Below are positions 45,505-53,034 of a stretch of DNA of 64,000 nt, piece by piece; positions within the stretch are counted from its first letter, which is position 1; every line of letters starts with the position of its first letter. This DNA comes from Thermoanaerobaculia bacterium. Its GTDB lineage: Bacteria; Acidobacteriota; Thermoanaerobaculia; Multivoradales; JAHZIX01. A model generated the notes under the pieces. The model was not told the DNA's origin. It did no database searches and saw only the letters and a list, made by a program, of their open reading frames with translations. A program made the position numbers and the translations under genes. The stretch lies in assembly GCA_027069135.1 (NCBI GenBank), contig JALXFE010000588.1, forward strand, positions 24,661 to 88,660, read 5' to 3'.

Positions 45505-46311
45505 ATGAGTCCGTCGAGCCTCGAATCCTTCGGGGAACTTTCTCGGGCCCTTTTCCTCGGGTCCCATGGCGGTAGGATGTCTCCCGTAAGGCAAGACATC
45601 ATCGGAAGAGAAAGATCGAAGGAATTTCTCGGCGGGGGACTCATTCCCGGTATGAGATTGCGCGACCGTACTTTCAAGGAGTTGGAACCCCAGGACAGAG
45701 CCCTGGCGAAAAAGGTGCTCGCGGGGGATAGACAGGCCTTCGAAAGCTTTTTCGAAGATCAGTTTCCAGGGTTGTATCGCTTCGCACTCTCACGCCTGAG
45801 AGATCCGGACCTGGCCCGGGACATCGTGCAATCGGCGCTTTGCAAGGCCATCGCAAACCTGCATAGCTTTCGCGGAGAAGCGTCGCTTACGGCGTGGTTG
45901 TTCACCATTTGCCGCAACGAGATCAACGGCCATTTCCGCAAACAGGGACGAACGCCGAGCCCGGTGGAGCTCTTCGAGGAGACCACCGAGGCCTCGGCGA
46001 TTCTCGACTCCCTTTCCACGGGTACGGACACTCCGGAAAAGGAGCTTCAACGCAAGGAGCTGGCCGGGCTCGTCCATACGATCCTGGACCGTCTTCCTCG
46101 GCGCTACGGGAAGGCGTTGGAGTGGAAGTACGTAGAGGGGCTCTCCGTCAACGAGATCGCTCAGCGGCTGGACGTGGGCCCCAAGGCGGCCGAGTCGTTG
46201 TTGACTCGGGCTCGTCTGGCTTTCCGGAATGGCTTTTCGGCTTTCGGCCGAAAGTGGCTCCTCTTTAGAGGCCTGAGAACCTACGACGAAAGAACGGCGG
46301 AACGAACATGA
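45505..46311 (+). CDS. ECF-type RNA polymerase sigma factor
   Basis: Up to 268 residues; the conserved part starts near residue 50, so ATG 45652 (219 residues) may be the true start, closer to the usual ECF length. Sigma region 2 is seen as F-P-G-L-Y-R-F-A, D-P-D-L-A-R-D-I-V-Q and S-L-T-A-W-L-F-T-I-C-R-N. Region 4 has L-P-R-R-Y-G-K-A-L-E-W-K and the helix-turn-helix L-S-V-N-E-I-A-Q-R-L. Its stop overlaps the fecR-like ATG (ATGA), and an STN-type TonB receptor lies convergently downstream. That is the gene set of cell-surface signalling (FecI-like sigma). Ligand unknown. Confidence 0.85.
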   Translation: MSPSSLESFGELSRALFLGSHGGRMSPVRQDIIGRERSKEFLGGGLIPGMRLRDRTFKELEPQDRALAKKVLAGDRQAFESFFEDQFPGLYRFALSRLRDPDLARDIVQSALCKAIANLHSFRGEASLTAWLFTICRNEINGHFRKQGRTPSPVELFEETTEASAILDSLSTGTDTPEKELQRKELAGLVHTILDRLPRRYGKALEWKYVEGLSVNEIAQRLDVGPKAAESLLTRARLAFRNGFSAFGRKWLLFRGLRTYDERTAERT

Positions 46312-47348
46312 AGACCCACAGACCTTACCCCGCCCCCGATGCCGGAGTGCCCGCGCCAGAGGAAACCGAGCTGGCGAGCCTGCTGCGTGCCGCCGGCCCC
46401 CGACCGGAACCCCCGGCTCGAGACAAGGAGGTCGTCAAGGCAGCGGCCCTGGCCCAATGGCAGTGGACCGTTCGGCAGGAGCGCCGACGTCGGGTGTTTC
46501 GTCGAGCGTCCGTCGCCTTGGCCGCCGCCGCGCTGGCCGTGGTCATCCTTCAACCCGGGCTCCGCAGGCAGTTGGGACTTGGCAGGAGCGTTCCCTTGGG
46601 GACCGTGGAAGTCGCCATGGGGGACGTCTCGGGGGGGCTGGGTACGGAATCGCGTCCGCTCACCGTAGGCACCGACCTATTTCCGGGTTCCTTGGTGGAG
46701 ACTGCGGAGGTCGGGGTCGGCTCCGCGGGATCCCGGGCTCTCCTACGACTGGTGGGTGGCTCGGGCCTTCGGCTGGATGACGGATCGCGGCTGAGACTAC
46801 TCGCTGAAGGCGTGCTGGCTCTGGATCGCGGCGCAATCTACGTCGACTCCGGTCCCGGAGGTGCCGCGGTCGAGATTCATACTCCCCTGGGCGAAGTGAG
46901 GGATATCGGCACCCGTTTCGAAGTGCGCCTCGAGGAAGGCAGCTCAAGTCTTCGAGTCCGGGTGCGGGACGGGGAGGTAGAGCTCAAGCACGCCGGAGTT
47001 ACCCATGTCGCCGGTGCCGGGGAGGAGATGCTCCAAGGGGCGGACGGTACCTTCGCGAGGGGGGCGGTCAAACCCTACGGCGAAGCCTGGGATTGGGTCG
47101 TCGCGATCTTGCCGCGCTTTGTGATCGAGGGGCGGTCCTTGGCGGAGTTTCTCCGTTGGGTAGCGCACGAGGGAGGTTGGGAGCTGCGCTATAGCGACCC
47201 GTCTCTCGAGGCGATGGCCGCTGAGGTCGTGCTCTACGGTTCCGTCGAAGGGCTGGCTTTGGAAGACGCTGCCGCGGCGATGCTGGCCGGCAGTGGCCTG
47301 ACCCATCGGCTCACGGACGGAGCGCTCGAAGTCCGGAGAATCCGCTAG
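46308..47348 (+). CDS. FecR-family anti-sigma/sigma regulator with C-terminal STN-like domain
   Basis: A 346-residue membrane protein: cytoplasmic N-terminus (about 1-62), one TM helix (67-83), and a periplasmic FecR domain (about 95-235) with G-S-G-L-R-L-D-D-G-S-R-L and H-T-P-L-G-E-V-R-D-I-G-T-R-F-E-V. The C-terminal domain (about 268-346: F-V-I-E-G-R-S-L-A-E-F-L, L-E-D-A-A-A-A-M-L, L-T-H-R-L-T-D-G-A-L-E-V) looks like a secretin/TonB short N-terminal (STN or DUF4974-like) domain. FecR proteins relay signals from a TonB receptor to a partner ECF sigma factor, here the overlapping upstream gene. A similar STN domain occurs on the convergent receptor, so homotypic contact is possible. Confidence 0.85.
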   Translation: MKTHRPYPAPDAGVPAPEETELASLLRAAGPRPEPPARDKEVVKAAALAQWQWTVRQERRRRVFRRASVALAAAALAVVILQPGLRRQLGLGRSVPLGTVEVAMGDVSGGLGTESRPLTVGTDLFPGSLVETAEVGVGSAGSRALLRLVGGSGLRLDDGSRLRLLAEGVLALDRGAIYVDSGPGGAAVEIHTPLGEVRDIGTRFEVRLEEGSSSLRVRVRDGEVELKHAGVTHVAGAGEEMLQGADGTFARGAVKPYGEAWDWVVAILPRFVIEGRSLAEFLRWVAHEGGWELRYSDPSLEAMAAEVVLYGSVEGLALEDAAAAMLAGSGLTHRLTDGALEVRRIR

Positions 47349-47416
47349 CGGCATGCCTCGCTCCCTACCTCGCGTCCTACCTCGCGTCCTACACAATCCT
47401 AGCCCTTATAGTCCCT

Positions 47417-50068
47417 TTAGAACTCCCACTTGATGCCGATGGATGGAAGGAAACCTCCCCAACGTTCCTCGACGGGGATCAGGTTGACCCCCTCTCCTTC
47501 AGCGATCTCGAATTTGAGGTCGACGTCCTGGCCGGCGACGTTCTCTCGATCGTAAAGGTTCTGTAGATCCAAGAAGAATGAGAGCTTTCCTTTGTTGATT
47601 TGCCACTGGCGGCTAGCCCGTAGATCGAGGCGGTGGTAGCCCGCCAGGCGCTCGGCATTGAGAGGTCCAAAGACCGCTGTCGGCACGAGGGGGAGATCGT
47701 CCTCGTCATCATCCGCTTCGTCTTCCCCCGGTGCCGATGCCAGGGCGGCACCGATCGCGGTCGTCGGCCAGCCGGTGTGGTACCGGAAAGCCAGGTTGAG
47801 TGTCCAATGGGGGTTCACGCGAATGTCGAGATCGACCTTCAGGGCGTGGGGTTGGTCGAGACTGCGAGGGACGTCACGACCGCTGATGCGGTCCTCTACC
47901 CGCGAGTAGGTGTAGCCGATCCACCCGTTGAATCGCGGCCGGCGTTGGAACCGATAGAAAAATTCTACTCCCCGAGAGGTGCTTCTCTCGGGCACGATGC
48001 GGATCCGATCCGGCTCGATCTCCGGGAAAGATGTGATCGGCTCGAAAATATTCTCGTAGCGCAGCCGGGGGTCTCGGACTTCCCGGTGGTAGGCGTCCAG
48101 GCGCAAGGTCGCTCCTCGGCGGAAGATTTTCTCATAGCCCAAGGCGAAGAGCTCCGTTCGCTCCGAGGGGAGAAACTCCGTCTCCCCGTCCTCGATACCA
48201 AGCTCATAGGGCCGCTGACTCTGGAAGAAATAGCCCCAGGAGCCGCGCAGGACGCTGGTCTCGTCGAGAGCCAGGGCTATGTTGAGGCGAGGGCTGGTGT
48301 CTTTGTCGTCGGTGATCGTATGTTGGTCGTAGCGCAGGCCGACCTCTGCCGTCACACTTCGCCCCAGGCGCAGGCGACTGCTGATGTAGCCACCGCCCTG
48401 GTCGTCCCGAAGAACCCGGCGGAAGGTCCGCGTACCGCTGCGGGGCTCGAAGCGGATTGCGGCCAGGGGGTCATCGAGCTCTCGGAAGTTGAAGTAATCG
48501 AAATCCGTCTCCAGCCGTCGAAGATCGAAGCCCCAGCTCCAGTACCGCCGGTTCGAGGGTTGAAAGCTCCACTCCTGCTTGAGGCCGGTGACGTCGAGAC
48601 TTCGCAGGTCGTCGAGGACGAATCCATCGTCTTCGCCCTCCGTCTCCACGCTATGGCGATCCCGCTCCACATTGCCTCGGGAGAGCACCGTATCGACGAG
48701 GAGCCGGGAAGAGAGGAGTCCCTGGTGGGTGAGCCAGCCGTAGGAGCTTTGATAGTCGGTGTCGACCCTTTCGGTGTCGACCTCTCCTTCTTCCCTCGTA
48801 CGCACCCGGATGTCGAAGGTGTCGTCGGCATGAAGGATCCGGGCGCTGAAGCGATGGGACGGAGTCACCTCGAGCTCGACTTTGGTGAAGAGGTCCCAAT
48901 AGCGGGGCCTCTCGTTGTCGTTGAGGTAGCTCAGGAATACCTCCGGAAATCCGAACCGGCTGACCGTGAGCCAATGTCCGCGATCCTTGGAGAAATTGCC
49001 GGAGCTTCCAGCTTGGGCGCCGAGGACGCTGATGGCCAAATGGGTTCGGTAGTCCCCGGAGCGAACGGAGGTCTTCATATTGAGGACCCCACCCATGCGG
49101 TCGCCGAATTGGGCGGGAAAACCGCCGAGGATCAGGTCGACCTCGGCGATGGCTTTGGGGGCGATGATGCTGAAGGCGTTGAGGAAGTCCTTGAGGTGGA
49201 AGGGTTCGATGAGCTCCAGCTGATCGAGGACCACCATGACCTCGTCGGTACGTCCCCCGCGAATATGGAACTGGGCGGTCAGCTCGTTTCCGGAGGCACC
49301 CGGGAGGAGGGTCATGGTGCGGAAGAGGTCGTCTCCCAGATGGGGAAGGGCGGCGATTTCGTCCCGGCTGAGGGCCAGGGCGGGAACCGGGTCAGAGCGC
49401 AGGAGGGAAATTTGGCTCGGGGTGACCACCACCTTGTCCAGGGACAGAGGGGTGCGAAGGAGCTCCAGGGTGGCGTGGGCCACGCCCCACGGAGGCATCA
49501 CGAAATCATCCGTCTGTTCGACGACAAAGCCCGGACGCCGGGCTTCCAGAGTGTAGGTTCCCGGAGGAACCTCGGCCAGGGTGAATCGACCTTCGGCGCC
49601 GGAGATTGCCGTGAAGGAGCTCCCGGGGATCAGGATCTGAACGTCCTCCAAAGGCCTGCCGGTACGGATTTCGCGGACTTGCCCATGAATCCCGGATCCC
49701 GGCCCGGCACCGGGCTGAGAGATGACGATGAGTGTCTCGCCAGGACCGTCTTGGGTCGTGAGGCCGAAGGGGTGGAGGAGCGTTTCGAGGAGCCTTCGAG
49801 ACGGAGCTCCCGGGGGTACCTCGGAAACGACCATTTCCGGGCGGACGGTCTGGCTGGTGAAGAGGAGGTCGAGGCCCTGCCGGTGCAGCTCCAAGAGGAC
49901 TTCCGTGAGAGGGCGTCCCGCTGCGGCCTCGCTATTGAGGGCTGGGACTTCGGAGGCGGCCACAGCGGAGCAGACCATAAAGCCAAGAAGCCCCAGGATG
50001 CCTAGGCGCCCCAGGATACCCAGGCTCCGTAGCGAGAAAATACGACGAGGGACGCCGATGGAGTACAT
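47417..50068 (-). CDS. TonB-dependent receptor with N-terminal STN and CarboxypepD-like domains
   Basis: An 883-residue outer-membrane protein. A signal peptide (residues 1-38) is followed by an STN domain (about 45-117: P-L-T-E-V-L-L-E-L, L-D-L-L-F-T-S-Q, L-L-E-T-L-L-H-P-F-G-L). Next come a carboxypeptidase-regulatory-like beta-sandwich (about 127-205), a plug domain (about 225-330, with I-R-G-G-R-T-D-E and Q-F-G-D-R-M-G-G-V-L-N) and a beta-barrel ending W-E-F, the aromatic terminus of outer-membrane barrels. The STN domain marks a signal-transducing receptor; the sigma/FecR-like pair converges on it 68 bases away. The frame extends to 50173, but ATG 50068 gives the signal peptide. Ligand unknown (siderophore, glycan or peptide). 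Confidence 0.88.
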   Translation of the reverse strand: MYSIGVPRRIFSLRSLGILGRLGILGLLGFMVCSAVAASEVPALNSEAAAGRPLTEVLLELHRQGLDLLFTSQTVRPEMVVSEVPPGAPSRRLLETLLHPFGLTTQDGPGETLIVISQPGAGPGSGIHGQVREIRTGRPLEDVQILIPGSSFTAISGAEGRFTLAEVPPGTYTLEARRPGFVVEQTDDFVMPPWGVAHATLELLRTPLSLDKVVVTPSQISLLRSDPVPALALSRDEIAALPHLGDDLFRTMTLLPGASGNELTAQFHIRGGRTDEVMVVLDQLELIEPFHLKDFLNAFSIIAPKAIAEVDLILGGFPAQFGDRMGGVLNMKTSVRSGDYRTHLAISVLGAQAGSSGNFSKDRGHWLTVSRFGFPEVFLSYLNDNERPRYWDLFTKVELEVTPSHRFSARILHADDTFDIRVRTREEGEVDTERVDTDYQSSYGWLTHQGLLSSRLLVDTVLSRGNVERDRHSVETEGEDDGFVLDDLRSLDVTGLKQEWSFQPSNRRYWSWGFDLRRLETDFDYFNFRELDDPLAAIRFEPRSGTRTFRRVLRDDQGGGYISSRLRLGRSVTAEVGLRYDQHTITDDKDTSPRLNIALALDETSVLRGSWGYFFQSQRPYELGIEDGETEFLPSERTELFALGYEKIFRRGATLRLDAYHREVRDPRLRYENIFEPITSFPEIEPDRIRIVPERSTSRGVEFFYRFQRRPRFNGWIGYTYSRVEDRISGRDVPRSLDQPHALKVDLDIRVNPHWTLNLAFRYHTGWPTTAIGAALASAPGEDEADDDEDDLPLVPTAVFGPLNAERLAGYHRLDLRASRQWQINKGKLSFFLDLQNLYDRENVAGQDVDLKFEIAEGEGVNLIPVEERWGGFLPSIGIKWEF

Positions 50069-50215
50069 TCCGGGCGGTATTCTCCTCCGAGTCGATTTGC
50101 ACGAGGCAGGCTCAGGGAATTCTACAGCGAGAATCGTTCGTCGCTTGTCCGGCCTCGTCACCTCGATTAGCATGACGCCCGCACCGAAGGAATCCTTCGG
50201 TGTTTCTCGCCGGGG

Positions 50216-50260
50216 GTCTTCTCGGCGGGTGTCTTCTCGGCGGGTGTCTTCTCGGCGGGA
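50216..50260. repeat. Three tandem 15-bp units
   Basis: GTCTTCTCGGCGGGT is repeated at 50216, 50231 and 50246 (last base A in the third) in the divergent gap between the STN receptor and tdh. Origin unknown. Confidence 0.85.
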
Positions 50261-50286
50261 GGAACTCGCTACACCTTGATGAGGGG

Positions 50287-50322
50287 CCGGTGCCGTCCGG
50301 AACTCCGGTGCCGTCCGGAACT
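50287..50322. repeat. Two tandem 18-bp units upstream of tdh
   Basis: CCGGTGCCGTCCGGAACT occurs twice in direct succession (50287 and 50305), 38 bases before the tdh start. Position would allow it to act as a regulator-binding or leader element. Confidence 0.75.
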
Positions 50323-50359
50323 ATAGAGACCCCCGCGGATCGATAGGGAGCTTTTGACG

Positions 50360-51334
50360 ATGGAACGGATTCTGGTGACCGGGGGCCTAGGGCAGATCGG
50401 TTCAGAGTTGGTGGTGGCCTTGCGGCAGCGCTGCGGTGCCGGCAACGTCGTGACCTCGGATATTCGCATGCCTCCTTCGGAGAGGCTCGCCGAAGAACAG
50501 CTCTTCGAGTTGGTGGATTGCACCAACCGGGATCAGCTCCAGGAGGTCGTGGTTCGCCACCGCATCGACACCATTTTTCATCTGGCGGCCCTGCTCTCGG
50601 CAGTGGCGGAGGACAAGCCTCAGGTGGCCTGGGAGATCAACATGGGCGGGCTCTACCGGGTGCTCGAAGTAGCCCGGCGGCACGGCTGCGCGGTCTTTCA
50701 TCCCAGCTCCATCGGTGCTTTTGGCGACAGTACTCCCGCCCTCGACACTCCCCAGGACACCATCCAACGTCCTTCGACCATGTACGGGGTGACCAAGGTT
50801 GCCGGCGAGTTGCTCTGCGACTACTACTACAGCCGTTTCGGAGTAGATGCCCGGGGGGTACGCTTTCCCGGGTTGATCTCTTGGGTCGCACCCCCCGGCG
50901 GCGGAACCACCGACTATGCGGTGGAGATGTTCTACCAGGCCCTTCGATATCAGCATTACACCTGCTTTCTGGAGCCGGACACCCGATTGGACATGATGTA
51001 CATGCCGGATGCCGTCAAGGCCTGCATCGACGTCATGGCGGCGGATCCTTCGCGGCTGGTTCACCGCAACGCTTTCAACATCACGGCGATGAACTTCACT
51101 CCGGAGGAGCTCGCCGCGGCCATTCGCAAGCACGTCCCCGACTTCGTCATCGAGTATCGGGTAGACCCGGTACGTCAGGCCATCGCTTCGTCCTGGCCGG
51201 ACCGATTGGACGATGCTGCCGCTCGCCAGGAGTGGGATTGGAATCCGGAGTTCGATTTGGACACCATGACCCGAGACATGCTGGACAATCTGCAGCGCAA
51301 GTTGGGGGCGCCACCGTCCCAAAGCTCGTCTTGA
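50360..51334 (+). CDS. L-threonine 3-dehydrogenase, short-chain (epimerase-like) type
   Basis: A 324-residue NAD-dependent SDR with Rossmann motif T-G-G-L-G-Q-I-G near residue 8 and catalytic Y-x-x-x-K in M-Y-G-V-T-K (about 142-147), preceded by the S-S-I-G-A-F segment. It is similar to the extended-SDR (UDP-galactose epimerase-like) threonine dehydrogenases, which make 2-amino-3-ketobutyrate. The assignment is strongly supported by the kbl gene 16 bases downstream. ATG 50360 is chosen over TTG 50354 because AGGGAG is at the correct distance. Confidence 0.88.
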   Translation: MERILVTGGLGQIGSELVVALRQRCGAGNVVTSDIRMPPSERLAEEQLFELVDCTNRDQLQEVVVRHRIDTIFHLAALLSAVAEDKPQVAWEINMGGLYRVLEVARRHGCAVFHPSSIGAFGDSTPALDTPQDTIQRPSTMYGVTKVAGELLCDYYYSRFGVDARGVRFPGLISWVAPPGGGTTDYAVEMFYQALRYQHYTCFLEPDTRLDMMYMPDAVKACIDVMAADPSRLVHRNAFNITAMNFTPEELAAAIRKHVPDFVIEYRVDPVRQAIASSWPDRLDDAAARQEWDWNPEFDLDTMTRDMLDNLQRKLGAPPSQSSS

Positions 51335-51350
51335 ACGAAGGAGACCACCC

Positions 51351-52568
51351 ATGCCAACGGATCGTTTGGATAGAACGCTGAGAGCCCACGTGGCAGCCCT
51401 TGCGGATCAAGGGACAGCCAAGGGGGCCGAGAAAGTCATCACCGGCGTCAAGGCCTCCGGCAAGGGTCGGGGACCTCGTTTTTTCTTGGCGGGGGAGGGA
51501 GAGAAGACCTTCCTCAAAATGAACTCCAACAACTACCTCGGGATGGCGATGCGCCCGGAGGTCGTGGCTGCGGAGGAAGAAGCTACCCGCGAATTCGGCG
51601 TCGGCCCCGGGGCGGTACGGTTCATCAGTGGTAGCTATCGCCAGCACACGGAGTTGGAGGGGCGGCTGGCGGCTTTTCACGGCCGGCAAGCAGCCATGAT
51701 CACCAGCTCCGCCTATGCCAGCGTCCTAGGTACGGTCGTTCCCTTGGTTACCAAGGAAACGACTCTGATCAGCGACGAGCTGAACCACAACTGCATCATC
51801 AACGCTATGCGGCTGGCCCGTCCCCAAGAGAAAAAGATCTACCGCCACCTGGACATGGCGGAGCTGGAGCGAGCTTTGGCAGATGGGACCGGGAAGCGAG
51901 CCTTGGTCGTGACGGACGGCATCTTCTCCATGCGTGGCTCCCACGCTCCGTTGGACAAGATCATGGAATTGGCTCGAAGCTATGACGAGCGCTACGAGGA
52001 AAACGTGACCGTTCTGGTCGATGACTCCCACGGCATCGGGGCCTTCGGCGAAACCGGCCGGGGTACCGAGGAGCATGCCGGTGCCCAGGCAGATATCCTG
52101 GTCGCGACGTTGGGCAAGGCTCTCGGGGTCAACGGCGGCTACGTGGCGGGCAGCTCCGCGCTGATCGCCTTTCTGCGGGAGACGACCCCGACCTACATCT
52201 ACTCGAATCCCATCACCGTCGGCGAGGCCGCTGCAGCCTCCAAGTCGTTGGAGATCCTAGATAGCCCGACCGGCGAGGAATTGCTCGAGCATCTTCGAGA
52301 AATGACCCGGCGTTTTACCGACGGCATCCTGGAGCTTGGATGGGAGACCATCGCCGGCGATCATCCCGTCACCCCTTTGATGGTCCGAGATACCGCCAAG
52401 ACCACGGCCCTGGTGCGGCATCTCTACGACCAGGGCATCCTCGCCACCGGCCTCAACTACCCGGTGGTCCCCAAGGGGGACGAAAGCATCCGGTTCCAGA
52501 TCTCCGCCGAGCACACCCCGGCGGACATTGACATCGTCTTGGAGGCGATCTCTTCCTTCGTGAAGTAG
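51351..52568 (+). CDS. kbl: 2-amino-3-ketobutyrate CoA ligase (glycine C-acetyltransferase)
   Basis: A 405-residue PLP enzyme of the alpha-oxoamine synthase family that splits 2-amino-3-ketobutyrate with CoA into glycine and acetyl-CoA. Motifs: N-S-N-N-Y-L-G, G-S-Y-R-Q-H-T-E-L-E, D-D-S-H-G-I-G, the PLP lysine in T-L-G-K-A-L-G, and S-N-P-I-T-V. Length is typical (about 398). With the upstream dehydrogenase it forms the threonine degradation pathway. The glycine and acetyl-CoA produced connect to the folate (fhs) and acetate (acsA) enzymes nearby. Confidence 0.93.
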   Translation: MPTDRLDRTLRAHVAALADQGTAKGAEKVITGVKASGKGRGPRFFLAGEGEKTFLKMNSNNYLGMAMRPEVVAAEEEATREFGVGPGAVRFISGSYRQHTELEGRLAAFHGRQAAMITSSAYASVLGTVVPLVTKETTLISDELNHNCIINAMRLARPQEKKIYRHLDMAELERALADGTGKRALVVTDGIFSMRGSHAPLDKIMELARSYDERYEENVTVLVDDSHGIGAFGETGRGTEEHAGAQADILVATLGKALGVNGGYVAGSSALIAFLRETTPTYIYSNPITVGEAAAASKSLEILDSPTGEELLEHLREMTRRFTDGILELGWETIAGDHPVTPLMVRDTAKTTALVRHLYDQGILATGLNYPVVPKGDESIRFQISAEHTPADIDIVLEAISSFVK

Positions 52569-53034
52569 ACTCTCCCTCTTCGTGGCCGCTTAGGAAAAGG
52601 GGCGTGAAACACGGACCGGCAGATCCGTTCGGTCAGATCTCAATCGTTGTTTTCGAGAGGACCTCGAACTTCGCCTCAGGGAGCCGGAGAGATCTCTCCT
52701 AGGCGGTCGAGGAAATCGGGGTCCTGGACTGTGGTCAAAAGAGAGCCTTCACGAGAAAGCCCCGTCCCGGAGCTGGGCAATCAGAGCCAATACGTCATCG
52801 GTTTTCTCGGCGTGGATTCGGTCGGCGGGTCGATTTCCTCCGAATTCAGGTTGAAATTATTGTAGACGATTGAGATGGGCAAGCCCCGGCGGCTTGGCGC
52901 CGATTTCAGGGACCGGGTCTCAGGGACCGGGTCTCAGCTCCTCTCCCCCGGGCGAGGAGCCTTTGCGCAAGAAAGGGGCACGGAAGACCGCGCCCCTTTC
53001 TTGCTTCGGTGGCCCCGTTAGCGGGGGGTCGCCT
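52569..53034. other. Intergenic gap with a hairpin, a 14-bp duplication and no clear gene
   Basis: This 466-base convergent gap between kbl and a TonB receptor contains TCAGGGACCGGGTC twice in tandem (52906 and 52920) and a 13-bp inverted repeat (52967-53004, listed separately). On the minus strand near 52690-52830 short frames read as if from a broken gene (for example D-D-V-L-A-L-I-A-Q-L-R-D-G then a stop), but I cannot assign a family. Confidence 0.5.
52967..53004 (-). terminator. Perfect 13-bp inverted repeat, probable terminator of the TonB receptor gene
   Basis: GCAAGAAAGGGGC (52967-52979) and GCCCCTTTCTTGC (52992-53004) pair perfectly around a 12-base loop, 30 bases downstream of the minus-strand receptor stop. 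No T run follows on either strand, so it may act with Rho, as a transcript-stabilising hairpin, or serve both converging genes. Confidence 0.6.

Noticed and set aside
47633..50005. 790-residue plus-strand ORF opposite the STN-TonB receptor
   Set aside because: High-GC antisense shadow; the minus strand encodes a complete, motif-rich receptor.
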